A stretch of DNA of 64,000 nucleotides from Butyribacter intestini (GTDB lineage: Bacteria; Bacillota; Clostridia; Lachnospirales; Lachnospiraceae): contig LLKB01000005.1 of assembly GCA_001414325.1 (NCBI GenBank), forward strand, positions 1,112,441-1,176,440, written 5' to 3'. Positions within the stretch are counted from its first letter, which is position 1. The number at the start of each line of letters is the position of its first letter. A program made the position numbers and the translations under genes. The notes beneath the pieces are model-generated. The model saw nothing but the letters and a program-made list of their open reading frames with translations. It did not search any database and was not told the origin of the DNA. Positions 42,778 to 51,877 of this stretch are shown piece by piece.

Positions 42778-44497
42778 CTATCAACACTTCCTTGCCTTTA
42801 AACGCAAAACCATAATGGTGGATATTTGAAGGATTTACTCCTCTCCCTATCAGCTCTGCATCGTAATTTTTTTCTTCTATCTGTTTTAATGCCGCTTCGA
42901 CTGTTTCCTCAAGTGTGTTTTCTTTTCTTGGATTTATTACTTTAAATTCTATAATGATACCTGGAAGTATTCTTCCCGTAGGAATACTTCCTTGATATTT
43001 TGCACTATTTTTATTTATAGGTTCTAGCATTATGTCATATCTGCCAAAACCGCTTTCTCTGTTTGAGGTTATGATATAGTTGTCTATCTGGTCTACCATA
43101 AGTCCTAAAACGAAACCGTGATAGAAGTTCTCCGGTCTTATTCTTGATTCTTCTTTTCCGGCTACATCAAAACAACTAAAGATATTAGCCGTAATCTCAT
43201 TTATATAATAATTCATTGCATCTAAGTCACCTTGAATTAAGGCACTTACAAATTCACTTGACGAGTCGTCCCTTGTTTTGAACCAGTTATCAATCATCTT
43301 TTCAAACATTTTTTTTACTTCAAAGTTTGTTAGGCTTAATTCATATATGTTATTTCCTTCAGAATTTGCAAAGTCAACATAATCTACCTTTAAATAACCA
43401 CTAGCTAATAATAAACTCCATATTGCTTCTGAACTTCCGTCAAGCTGATTAAAGACAATCTGTTCATCCAGTTTTGTTTTTATGCTTTTTCCTTCCAACA
43501 ACTCCTCCATTATCACCTTAGTTTTTGAAGAACCTTGTTGTATCAGTTGTGATACAAGTCCATTTGAACTCGAATCTGCCCAGTATGTTTTATATTTTTT
43601 TTCGTCAAGAAAGTTAATTATCGACCATGGATTATATACATCTTTACTCGTGCCAAATGTAAAACCATCATACCATTTTTTTACTTTCTCTTTTTCACTT
43701 GAAAGTTCCTGCTCGTCAAGTGCATCAAATACTTCCTCCTCGGTAAAACCAAAACATTTTGAATACTCATCACTTGTAACTGTTATAACCTTAAGATTAT
43801 TTAAATCACTAAAGATGCTCTCCTTGGAAACCCTTGTTATTCCGGTCATTATTGCTCGCTCAAGATATGGATTTGTCTTAAAGGTTGAATTAAAAAGACT
43901 TCTTGTAAATGCAACGAGTTCTTCCCAGTAACCGTTTACATATGCCTCCTGCATCGGTGTGTCATATTCGTCAAGAAGTATTATTACTTTCTTTTTATAA
44001 TAACGGCTCAAATAATTTGATAACTCGTTTAATTTAAATGATATATCTTCATCCATTGGATTTTCCAAAAATGATATATATCTTGCCTTTTCTGTATCAC
44101 TTATACAATCTGACTTAAGCAAAAATCTGTTACTTTCATATAAGTCAATAATCCTATCAGATATTTGTTTTCTCGACAATTCAAATGTATTCCCTTTTAT
44201 CCCCGCAAAACTTAAAAAGATTACCGGATATGCTCCCTGAATTTCACGATACTTTTCATCCTCCCAGATATTAAGTCCTTCAAAAAGCTCTCCCCTGTCC
44301 TTATATTCATTTGAAAAAAAACATCTGAGCATATCCATATTCAATGTTTTTCCAAAACGGCGTGGACGGGTTATAAGTGTTACTATATCTTCATTTTCCC
44401 ACCACTCTTTTATAAATGCTGTTTTGTCTATATAAAAAGTGTCTTTTTTCCGTATTGATTCAAAACTCTGATTTCCTATCCCTACAACTCTTGCCAT
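42752..44497 (-). CDS. AAA-ATPase-like / PD-(D/E)XK nuclease protein (DUF1703 type), paralogue 1
   Basis: 581 aa. The N-terminal ATPase-like part has YIDKTAFIKEWW, Walker A variant RPRRFGKT (44-51) and Walker B-like ILLDEYDTPMQEAYVNG (176-179 DEYD). The C-terminal part holds a PD-(D/E)XK nuclease-like motif set: GRYDIMLEP, GIIIEFKV and ALKQIEEKNYDAEL, ending HHYGFAFKGKEVLI. The role of this large gut-bacterial family is unclear; mobile or defence functions have been suggested. GGAGG precedes the ATG. It is highly similar to the gene at 58.3-60.0 kb except for residues about 100-160. Confidence 0.88.
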   Translation of the reverse strand: MARVVGIGNQSFESIRKKDTFYIDKTAFIKEWWENEDIVTLITRPRRFGKTLNMDMLRCFFSNEYKDRGELFEGLNIWEDEKYREIQGAYPVIFLSFAGIKGNTFELSRKQISDRIIDLYESNRFLLKSDCISDTEKARYISFLENPMDEDISFKLNELSNYLSRYYKKKVIILLDEYDTPMQEAYVNGYWEELVAFTRSLFNSTFKTNPYLERAIMTGITRVSKESIFSDLNNLKVITVTSDEYSKCFGFTEEEVFDALDEQELSSEKEKVKKWYDGFTFGTSKDVYNPWSIINFLDEKKYKTYWADSSSNGLVSQLIQQGSSKTKVIMEELLEGKSIKTKLDEQIVFNQLDGSSEAIWSLLLASGYLKVDYVDFANSEGNNIYELSLTNFEVKKMFEKMIDNWFKTRDDSSSEFVSALIQGDLDAMNYYINEITANIFSCFDVAGKEESRIRPENFYHGFVLGLMVDQIDNYIITSNRESGFGRYDIMLEPINKNSAKYQGSIPTGRILPGIIIEFKVINPRKENTLEETVEAALKQIEEKNYDAELIGRGVNPSNIHHYGFAFKGKEVLIDGNRKDAS

Positions 44498-44539
44498 ACG
44501 CTCCCTCCTGTATGCATTTTTAACCTCACGCTAATCCTC

Positions 44540-44600
44540 ATTTCTGAGTAGCTTTTTTACAAAATAATTCTATGAAAGCTATTCGCTTCCGCTCAGAAAT
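44540..44600. repeat. Nested inverted repeat
   Basis: ATTTCTGAG (44540-44548) pairs with CTCAGAAAT (44592-44600), and inside it TAGCTTTT with GAAAGCTA. It lies in the 240-base gap between the exporter and AAA genes. No T tract follows, so a terminator is doubtful. Confidence 0.5.
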
Positions 44601-44738
44601 AATATAGCCAACATAAGGCTATGCTTAACTTGCAAAAAATAGTTTCGTACAAAAACACACAATATTCTATAACTGCATTTTAACATTGAAACATCTCAAA
44701 GTAAAGAAAGATAAGTGCCGGAAGTTTTTTCAGTAACA

Positions 44739-46583
44739 TCACTGAGTTTTCTGATAATATTTTGCCTGTATTTTCCAAAGCTTTGCATAAAGACCTTCCT
44801 CGTCGATCAATTTTTCATGACTGCCTCTTTGTACTGCCTTTCCATCATCAATCACAAGAATATCATTGCAAAACTGACAACTTGAAAGTCGATGCGATAT
44901 ATATACTGCTGTTTTTGTTCCAATAAGTTCATCAAATTTAGCATACACCTCGTATTCAGCAATAGGATCAAGTGCTGCTGTCGGCTCATCAAGTATGACA
45001 AATGGAGTATCGTGGTACAATGCTCTTGCAATCGCAAGTTTTTGTGCTTCACCACCTGATATATTAACTCCGGTTTTATCAAATTCCTTTGTAAGATATG
45101 TCTCATTTCCATACGGCATTCTTGCTGCCAGACTTGAAAGTCCTGCTTTTTTTACGGCATCATTTACATGCTCCCCATCATATTCCTGTGATGCTGCAAC
45201 TGCCTGACCCAATGTAAATGCCGGTATCTGGAAGTCTTGAAATACTACACTGAACAGACTTAAATATTCCTTATAGTCATATTTTTTTATATCTATTCCG
45301 TTTAAAAGTATCCTTCCCTCGGTTGGATCATACAAACGGCACAACAGCTTGATAAATGTCGTTTTACCTGAACCATTTCTACCGACAACGGCAAGTCTTT
45401 CACCTATATTAAATCTGATAGAAAAATTCTCCAATACATTTTTCTCACTGCCCGGATAATGAAATGATACATTTTCAAACTCAATCATAAATTTATCGTC
45501 ATCACGCTTTTCCACCGGCAGTGTTCCCTCGTATTTTTTATTTTTTATATCCATAAAATCAAGGTACTGTTTTACATATTTTGTATTCATTTTCAATAAT
45601 GATACCTGCTGGTTCCATTTTTGAAAATGCCACAAAAAATTGGTAATGCATCCCGCATAAAGACATATACTTCCAACAGAAATTACACGCTTCAATGCCA
45701 TAATGCCAAGCAAAAGATAGATCATTCCTGAGATTAATACATTTATTCCCTCTGCCCACTGGTTCATTCTTGCTTCAAGAATTGTCTGCCTGCTCAAAAG
45801 CTTTGATACTTTCTTAAAAATCTCATTAAGTGTTTCTGACAAAAGACTTTGCTGGTTAAACAGCCGCACTGTTTTTCCACATTCTTCTCTACCTATATAT
45901 TCATCAACATAAAAATCATATTTTCTCGTATATGGAAGTCTTTCTTCTACACTTTTATTTATTTTAGCCTGTATCTTCTGTGTCATTCTCTGATTTACAT
46001 ACAAAAATATTATCAAAAATGCAACAAAAGATAAAACTATTAAAATTCCTTTCCACTCCTGTGTCTTATAAGCTGTAAGACATTTTACAAAAAGCTGTAC
46101 TGTTATGATACCCGCAACGACAAGCTGAAGCAGACGCTCAACAAATGGTGTAGCTGTCCAGAAAAGCATATTAAGTCCACAGCCATGCTCACGAGCCATA
46201 TTGTCAATATCGCGCCGTTTGTTTTGGATAGTTTCAGATTCCATATATTCATAATCCATCGACATAAGCTTTTTGTTTAATTCATGATTTGCATCCTCCC
46301 ATATCATGGAACCACCATAAAAATAAAATTTTATCACCACACACATTGCAAAATACAAAATCCCATTTCCAACTGTAAGTCCTAAAAAATCTCCTAATAT
46401 ACGCTCTCTTTCAACCCTTAATACAAGGTCATCAATAAGGTGCGAAGCAAAAAACAAACCCCAGTAATTATACATTACATCAAATACAATAAATAATATA
46501 ACAAAAATCTTTGGAATAGAAAGTGATGAATACACCAATTTCAATCCCCGCAGATTTGTTTTTATCATTTCTTTTTTAGACAT
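44739..46583 (-). CDS. ABC exporter half-transporter B (membrane + ATPase)
   Basis: 614 aa: N-terminal membrane domain with about six helices (to 330) and C-terminal ATPase with Walker A GRNGSGKTT, signature NISGGEAQKLAIARAL and Walker B FVILDEPTAALD. No C39 peptidase domain. It starts 2 bases after half-transporter A and the two should form a heterodimer. The substrate is unknown; a peptide or lipid is possible given the GHKL/LytTR pair upstream. Confidence 0.9.
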   Translation of the reverse strand: MSKKEMIKTNLRGLKLVYSSLSIPKIFVILFIVFDVMYNYWGLFFASHLIDDLVLRVERERILGDFLGLTVGNGILYFAMCVVIKFYFYGGSMIWEDANHELNKKLMSMDYEYMESETIQNKRRDIDNMAREHGCGLNMLFWTATPFVERLLQLVVAGIITVQLFVKCLTAYKTQEWKGILIVLSFVAFLIIFLYVNQRMTQKIQAKINKSVEERLPYTRKYDFYVDEYIGREECGKTVRLFNQQSLLSETLNEIFKKVSKLLSRQTILEARMNQWAEGINVLISGMIYLLLGIMALKRVISVGSICLYAGCITNFLWHFQKWNQQVSLLKMNTKYVKQYLDFMDIKNKKYEGTLPVEKRDDDKFMIEFENVSFHYPGSEKNVLENFSIRFNIGERLAVVGRNGSGKTTFIKLLCRLYDPTEGRILLNGIDIKKYDYKEYLSLFSVVFQDFQIPAFTLGQAVAASQEYDGEHVNDAVKKAGLSSLAARMPYGNETYLTKEFDKTGVNISGGEAQKLAIARALYHDTPFVILDEPTAALDPIAEYEVYAKFDELIGTKTAVYISHRLSSCQFCNDILVIDDGKAVQRGSHEKLIDEEGLYAKLWKIQAKYYQKTQ

Positions 46584-46585
46584 AT

Positions 46586-48424
46586 CTAATCCACCACCCT
46601 TTCCTGATAATATCTGCTCTGAAGAGAAAACATCTTTGCATATATTCCATTTTTTTCAAGCAGGCTTTTGTGTGTCCCCTCCTCAGCAATCTTTCCTCCA
46701 TCAATCAAAATAATGCGGTCACAAAATCTTGTGCTTGACAATCTGTGCGATACAAAAAACGATGTTTTATTCTGCGTAAAGTATGCATATTTTTGATAAA
46801 TATCATTTTCCGCTATCGCATCAAGTGCTGCTGTCGGCTCATCCAATATCAAAACTCCGCTGTCTCTGTACAATGCTCTCGCAAGCATCAGCTTCTGACA
46901 CTGTCCTCCTGAAAAATCTGTTGCCTCATCATTTAGTGATTTTTCCATCAAGGTATCATCTTTCCCTGGCAACTCGTTAATAACCTCACTCATTCCAGCT
47001 TTATCAAGACATTCCCATACCCTGTCATCAACTTTGCCATTTAAAGGTTTCATACTGATATTTTCCCTGACTGAAAGCGGCAGAAAATGAACATCCTGAA
47101 AAACACATGAAAACCACGCATATATTTCCTGTTGCGTCATTGTTTCCATATCTACTCCGTTTAGAAGAATTTTTCCCTTTGTCGGATGTAAAAGTCCGCA
47201 AATAAGCTTCATAAGAGTTGTCTTTCCTGCACCATTGAGCCCAACAACTGCTATTTTTTCCCCTGCATCTATCTTAAGGCTCATATCATCAATGATGTTA
47301 TGCTCTGAAGAAGGATATGCAAAGCTGACATGTTTAAGCTCTATCTGTGGTGCAGCTTTTTTAAGCTCAGCAGCTTCTGCCGACATATCATCACCATATA
47401 TAATAAATTCTTTATAACGACCAAATGCTGATACACTATTTATAAGATGATGCAGATTAGTCATACCTGAGTTTCTCTGAAGCATAAAGCCTGATATCAT
47501 TCCATTATAGAATATAACATCAGATATCGGCATCTCTCCTTTAAAAAATTTCCAGACTATCACTCCGTAAAATAATACATACGATATCATTTCAGGCAAA
47601 GCAGTAACCCCTTCTCCAAACAGACGATATTCCATTTCTTTTGCTTTATAATCAAGTCTTTTCTTACGATATTTTTTAAAAAGTGTATCGAACCAATTCT
47701 CCATATTGTACATTCTTATATCTTTCGCCATCGAAAAATCCTCGGTGCGTCTGGTAATATAATCCATCTTCTGCCAGACCTCACCACCCTCTTTTGCCCA
47801 TTTTTTTTCGTATGCTCCTGTAAGCTTTCCACTAAAAAAGCTCACCGCAAACAACATTGCAAATATCAAAACAAGCCACCATTCAAGCCGGACAATAAAT
47901 GCGATATAGACTATCAACATTATAAATGTTGAAAATAATTCAAAAATATCTTTCACAAAATACTTTAAATTTCCTGTGGAATCATCATCGCCAACCTTTC
48001 CACCAAACAGATCCTTTTTTACTACATTTTTAAGTTCAAGAAATTTCTTATCCTCCAGATAACTATAATCTACCATAAGTAATTTTTTCGCAAATCTGTT
48101 TTGCAGCCCTTTTGCAATAATCTGATTGCGACTTGTAATCTGTCCACTGAAATGCCATCTGACAATAACACATATTAAAAGCAAAAAAACTAAAGCACAA
48201 AGCTGAAGTATAAGCATTGTCATTCTGGCACTTTCTTCAACTCCCTGCACTACCAGCTTAGGCATATAAAATGGCAGTATCTGCTGTAATGCTGCAAATG
48301 GCAATGCTGCTAAGCCATAAAGATACACTTTTTTATCCATACTCCATATAGTTCTGATACAATCCCAAAATGCAGAACAATAACTTGGCATGGCAAGATT
48401 TACACCTCTTTTTCTCTCTCCCAT
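46586..48424 (-). CDS. ABC exporter half-transporter A (membrane + ATPase)
   Basis: About 612 aa, started at ATG 48424 (AAAGG 9 bases upstream). The membrane domain is followed by an ATPase: GLNGAGKTT, DFSGGQCQKLMLARAL, VLILDEPTAALD. It precedes half-transporter B in a two-gene operon. The genes follow a terminator that closes the two-component operon. Confidence 0.9.
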   Translation of the reverse strand: MGERKRGVNLAMPSYCSAFWDCIRTIWSMDKKVYLYGLAALPFAALQQILPFYMPKLVVQGVEESARMTMLILQLCALVFLLLICVIVRWHFSGQITSRNQIIAKGLQNRFAKKLLMVDYSYLEDKKFLELKNVVKKDLFGGKVGDDDSTGNLKYFVKDIFELFSTFIMLIVYIAFIVRLEWWLVLIFAMLFAVSFFSGKLTGAYEKKWAKEGGEVWQKMDYITRRTEDFSMAKDIRMYNMENWFDTLFKKYRKKRLDYKAKEMEYRLFGEGVTALPEMISYVLFYGVIVWKFFKGEMPISDVIFYNGMISGFMLQRNSGMTNLHHLINSVSAFGRYKEFIIYGDDMSAEAAELKKAAPQIELKHVSFAYPSSEHNIIDDMSLKIDAGEKIAVVGLNGAGKTTLMKLICGLLHPTKGKILLNGVDMETMTQQEIYAWFSCVFQDVHFLPLSVRENISMKPLNGKVDDRVWECLDKAGMSEVINELPGKDDTLMEKSLNDEATDFSGGQCQKLMLARALYRDSGVLILDEPTAALDAIAENDIYQKYAYFTQNKTSFFVSHRLSSTRFCDRIILIDGGKIAEEGTHKSLLEKNGIYAKMFSLQSRYYQERVVD

Positions 48425-48481
48425 TTTTCTCATCCTTTCTCAAAATATTTGATAAACTATCATGAACTGCTTTTAGTATAA

Positions 48482-48530
48482 TAAAAAATCATACCTCTTG
48501 TGCCTTTTTTGCATAAGCGGTATGATTTTT
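48482..48530 (-). terminator. Terminator after the GHKL/LytTR pair
   Basis: A perfect 12-bp stem, AAAAATCATACC (48484-48495) with GGTATGATTTTT (48519-48530), with T runs on both sides. It lies between the kinase stop (48631) and the exporter start (48424). Confidence 0.8.
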
Positions 48531-48587
48531 AACTTAAGCGGTCTTTTATTCTTATATTCTTCTGATACAAACAAGTCACTACACGAA

Positions 48588-48632
48588 ATTTATTGTTCTA
48601 CACAATAAAAGCGATACTTTCTTAATACTGCT
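48588..48632. repeat. 45-bp dispersed repeat, copy 3
   Basis: TTTATTGTTCTACACAATAA followed by AAGCGATACTTTCTTAATA. It overlaps the end of the kinase gene by two bases. Confidence 0.5.
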
Positions 48633-49353
48633 AAATATATGGCAACATTATCTCAGTCGCAAATACTCCCGGTTCATTCTGACGATTGAGGTATCCGTTT
48701 TTGTCATGAATGATCTTATCAATACGCTGTAAACCAAATCCATGCCCTTCACCCTTCATTGATAAATATTTTTTTGTCCGTTTTTTCTGATCTGTAGAAT
48801 TGCTGACGAACATATAAAACTGTTTTTTAAATACACCTATATATACTCTGATAAATTTATTTTCTTTTGATGCAAGTTTTTCACATGCCTCTATTGCATT
48901 GTCCATAATATTTCCAAAAACAACGCAAAATTCCACATCCGTCATCGGAATTTCCTTTGGTATTTTTGCTGTTACATCAAGTTTTATGTCTTTCTTCTTT
49001 GCAAGAGATACCTTACTGTTTACGATAGCATCTGCCATAATATTTCCTGTTTTTATAACATGATCTATGCTCTCTAAATCCTCATTCATCTGTACAATAT
49101 AATCCCTTGCATTTTCCCACTGTCTGTTTTCGACATAAATCTTAAGCACCTGCATATGATTTTTATAATCATGCCGCCATCCACGCATCTCACGATATGT
49201 ATTGTCAATCTCCTCAAACTGACGCTCAAGAAGCTTGTTTTGATATTGCTCCATTTCACGCACCATATATCCCGGCAGCCATATTTTCAAAATGCTGAAA
49301 GATAATAATGCAATGAAAATGCATATTGAAACTATTGCTATTATAAGTTCCAT
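48631..49353 (-). CDS. GHKL sensor histidine kinase (AgrC-like, short)
   Basis: 240 aa with a single N-terminal membrane segment, so it is shorter than AgrC proteins, which have six. The H-box MRGWRHDYKNHMQVLKIY, N-box IMDNAIEACEKL and G-box GHGFGLQRI are intact. The gene follows its LytTR regulator by 9 bases. Lacking a sensor domain, it may sense the adjacent exporter, as in bacteriocin or antibiotic-export circuits. Confidence 0.87.
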   Translation of the reverse strand: MELIIAIVSICIFIALLSFSILKIWLPGYMVREMEQYQNKLLERQFEEIDNTYREMRGWRHDYKNHMQVLKIYVENRQWENARDYIVQMNEDLESIDHVIKTGNIMADAIVNSKVSLAKKKDIKLDVTAKIPKEIPMTDVEFCVVFGNIMDNAIEACEKLASKENKFIRVYIGVFKKQFYMFVSNSTDQKKRTKKYLSMKGEGHGFGLQRIDKIIHDKNGYLNRQNEPGVFATEIMLPYI

Positions 49354-49362
49354 AATAATCCT

Positions 49363-50103
49363 CTAATCTTCCTGTTTTCTATTGTAATCAATAAATTTCT
49401 GATTGACCTGCTTATACATTCTTCTGCTCACCGGAACAGTTTTTTCAAAGCTGCGGCACTCCTCTGCCATATACAGCTTATCTTTTTCTATACGCCATAT
49501 ATAACGGAGATTTATTGCAATTCCACGATAACAGCTTACAAAATCCTGCTTTGAAAGCTCACTTAAGGCTTCCTTTAATGAACCTGTTTTAAAAAATTCA
49601 CCCTGCCTTGTCACATATTTCATATCATGACCAAACACTTCTATATAATATATATCCTTTTGTAAAACTTTAACAACACCCATATCTCCTGTCAATATCA
49701 CATATGCTTCCTGCTGTGCTGCATTGCGGTAAACTCTCTCAAGACATTCAAAAATCTTTTTTTCCTGCACCGGCTTTATCAGATAATGAAGTGCCTCCAC
49801 CTCGTAACCCTCAAGAATATATTCCCTTTCGCCTGTCACAAATATAATAGGCATATCATCACCAAGCCTGCGAAGATGCTTAGCCAAAGATACCCCATTT
49901 TCTCCAGGCATTCTTATATCAAGAAACAGTACATCAAAACTATAATCCTCTCTCGCAAAAAGAAATCTGGCAGCATCTTCAAAAATGCTGACCTCGCCTT
50001 CTATGCCTTTATCAGCATACCACTTGTATATCATGTCAGAAAGCCACTGAGCTTCTTCCAAAACATCTTCACATACTGCCGCTCTCATCTTCTCCTGTTC
50101 CAT
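49363..50103 (-). CDS. LytTR response regulator (AgrA-like)
   Basis: About 246 aa, started at ATG 50103 (GAGGAG, 8-base gap). The receiver domain has the phospho-Asp in VLFLDIRMPGENG; the C-terminal LytTR DNA-binding domain (about 135-240) has DIYYIEVFGHDMKYVTRQGE and SCYRGIAINLRYI. It precedes the histidine kinase gene. Its target sites were not identified with confidence. Confidence 0.87.
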   Translation of the reverse strand: MEQEKMRAAVCEDVLEEAQWLSDMIYKWYADKGIEGEVSIFEDAARFLFAREDYSFDVLFLDIRMPGENGVSLAKHLRRLGDDMPIIFVTGEREYILEGYEVEALHYLIKPVQEKKIFECLERVYRNAAQQEAYVILTGDMGVVKVLQKDIYYIEVFGHDMKYVTRQGEFFKTGSLKEALSELSKQDFVSCYRGIAINLRYIWRIEKDKLYMAEECRSFEKTVPVSRRMYKQVNQKFIDYNRKQED

Positions 50104-50156
50104 AGGACTTTCTCCTCTGTTTAAGTTTGTATTTTCTTTCCACCTTTTATAAAAAA

Positions 50157-50819
50157 TCATTCTCCATATTTTATCTTAGGCAGATTCCACTCAAAATGAG
50201 CAGCCAGCACACGCACAACCACGACAAGCACCGAGCAACCGACTATTGCCGTGTTTCTTCCTATATAATTGTCAATGACAATATAAGCACCTGCTCCTAC
50301 TGCCGATGCAACTGCATATATATGTTTCTTAAATATATATGGTATCATGCCGCTCATTATATCACGCAGAACACCTCCGCCCACTCCTGTTATAACTCCG
50401 ACAAATATAAGTAGAAACGTATTTGTGTTGTAATCGCTGACCGTTTTTTTCGCCACATCTATTCCGATGACAGTAAATGCTCCAAGTCCTACGGCATCAG
50501 AAAACATCAGAATATTTTCATATATTTCCACAAATTTTTCACTCGGATTTTTTGTATGCTCAGACGCATTCATTATCATAAATATAAACACAAGACATGA
50601 AACAACTGCAGCTATACTCACATCTCTTGGATTTTTAAATACTGATGGTGGCGTATTGCCAAGCAGCACATCCCTTGTTATGCCGCCACCGACTGCCGTC
50701 ACGATTCCAAGCACGCATACTCCGAGCAGATCCATCCTCTTTTTTATCGCAGTCATCGCACCTGATATTGCAAATGCAATCACACCTATTATATCCAAAA
50801 CATCTATCAAATCATTCAT
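50157..50819 (-). CDS. UPF0126 / TRIC-type membrane channel protein
   Basis: About 220 aa with seven hydrophobic segments and two UPF0126 repeats (FAISGAMTAIKKRMDLLGV...TAVGGGITRDVLLGNTPP and FTVIGIDVAKK...ITGVGGGVLRDIMSGMIP). Members move glycine or monovalent cations. The start is set at ATG 50819; upstream lies the decapitated start of a DUF1703-type gene, so this gene may now use that leader. Confidence 0.85.
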   Translation of the reverse strand: MNDLIDVLDIIGVIAFAISGAMTAIKKRMDLLGVCVLGIVTAVGGGITRDVLLGNTPPSVFKNPRDVSIAAVVSCLVFIFMIMNASEHTKNPSEKFVEIYENILMFSDAVGLGAFTVIGIDVAKKTVSDYNTNTFLLIFVGVITGVGGGVLRDIMSGMIPYIFKKHIYAVASAVGAGAYIVIDNYIGRNTAIVGCSVLVVVVRVLAAHFEWNLPKIKYGE

Positions 50820-50834
50820 TCTTAATCTCAACTT

Positions 50835-50885
50835 TCAATATGGTGTTTTATTTTCGGTTCCGTAACTACTTACCGTTCTTGCCAT
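50835..50885 (-). pseudogene. 5' stub of a DUF1703-type gene
   Basis: The first codons (MARTVS) and the upstream AGGAGGATGGAT are the same as at the start of the gene at 58278-59981. After codon 6 the frame leaves the family and stops at codon 17. The body of the gene is gone. Confidence 0.8.
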
Positions 50886-51218
50886 ATCCATCCTCCTGCT
50901 ATATTATATGTGCTCTCATTGTAAACTCCTGTTATTTTGTATTGTATTATTTGTAACAGTTCAGCCTTGCATTTCTTACATTCATAAACCTGCCAGCAAG
51001 CTGTCAGTCGCTGCTATGCAGCTTATGTTTATTTCATTTCAGAAATGAAAGGCTATTCTACCATAAAAAGGTACTTAACAATACAATGAACAAGCTCATT
51101 GTATTGTTAAGTATCTTTTTATGGCTGAACTGTTACTATTATTTAGCAACATTCTAACATTTGGACATATTTCTGTAAAGAATAAGCCATCTTGATATTC
51201 TCAAAATGGCTTTTTCCA
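50886..51218. other. Duplicated DUF1703-gene leader interrupted by a mobile element
   Basis: This 330-base stretch equals the region upstream of the gene at 58.3-60.0 kb (59982-60140), with copy B of the mobile element inserted in it. The similarity runs up to the 3' end of the neighbouring ABC gene. Confidence 0.8.
50953..51136 (+). mobile_element. 184-bp non-coding mobile element, copy B
   Basis: Same 14-bp terminal inverted repeats as copy A, but in the opposite orientation. It is bounded by an exact 8-bp duplication TATTATTT (50945-50952 and 51137-51144). The equivalent site upstream of the gene at 58.3 kb has a single GTTATTT and no element, an empty site. The internal hairpin (51061-51089 with 51096-51124) has a different sequence from copy A but the same length and pairing. 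Confidence 0.92.
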
Positions 51219-51863
51219 CTACTTTCTCTCTGTTGTCAGTATCCCGTGATCCATCTCATAGACTTCATCACACAACACATCAATATCTTCCCTGTTGTGG
51301 CTTGCAACAAGCATAGTCCTCCCCTGTTCTTTCAGTTTCAGAAACAGTTTTCTCATATCGGCTACGCCCTGATTGTCAAGTCCGTTCATCGGCTCATCAA
51401 GTATCAGTATGTCCTGCCCCTCCATAAATGTCTGGGCAAGTCCGAGACGCTGTCTCATTCCCAGCGAATATTTCCTGACATGTTTTCTGCTTTTTGGGTC
51501 AAGTCCGACCATCTCTATTGCTTCGCATATCTCCTTTTTCCCAATCCTGTTTCTTATGTCGGCAAGAAATTTAAGATTTCTGTAACCTGAATAACTTCCC
51601 AAAAATCCCGGTGTTTCTATGATGCTCCCTATATTTTCAGGTGTTGAGTGACTCTTTGTAAGCTTCTTTCCATCAACTATTATCTCACCGTCACTCACAC
51701 TGTAGAAACCACAAATCAGCTTAAAAAGAACAGTTTTTCCGCTCCCGTTTCTTCCGACAATCCCCACTATACTTCCCTTTTTAACCGTCAGGCTCACATT
51801 ATCAAGCACCTTTTCTTTCCCAAACATTTTAGAAACATTCTTCACCACTATTTTATCTTCCAT
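51219..51863 (-). CDS. ABC transporter ATP-binding protein (ABC-2 type exporter)
   Basis: About 214 aa, started at ATG 51863 (GGAGGAG site). Walker A GRNGSGKTV, signature YSLGMRQRLGLAQTF, Walker B ILILDEPMNGLD. It is the last gene of an operon with two permeases and a lipoprotein, a layout known from self-protection (LanFEG/Bcr-like) and lipoprotein-linked exporters. The operon promoter has LytTR-style repeats shared with agrB. Confidence 0.9.
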   Translation of the reverse strand: MEDKIVVKNVSKMFGKEKVLDNVSLTVKKGSIVGIVGRNGSGKTVLFKLICGFYSVSDGEIIVDGKKLTKSHSTPENIGSIIETPGFLGSYSGYRNLKFLADIRNRIGKKEICEAIEMVGLDPKSRKHVRKYSLGMRQRLGLAQTFMEGQDILILDEPMNGLDNQGVADMRKLFLKLKEQGRTMLVASHNREDIDVLCDEVYEMDHGILTTERK

Positions 51864-51877
51864 TTTGCTCTCCTCCA

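Noticed and set aside
48585..48625. LytTR repeat pair GTGTAG/GTGTAG upstream of the exporter
   Set aside because: The period is 19 rather than 21 and no -35 box follows.
51150..51215. Strong terminator for the ABC-2 operon
   Set aside because: The AAGCCAT/ATGGCTT stem has its T run only on the plus strand; the leftward side is not T-rich.
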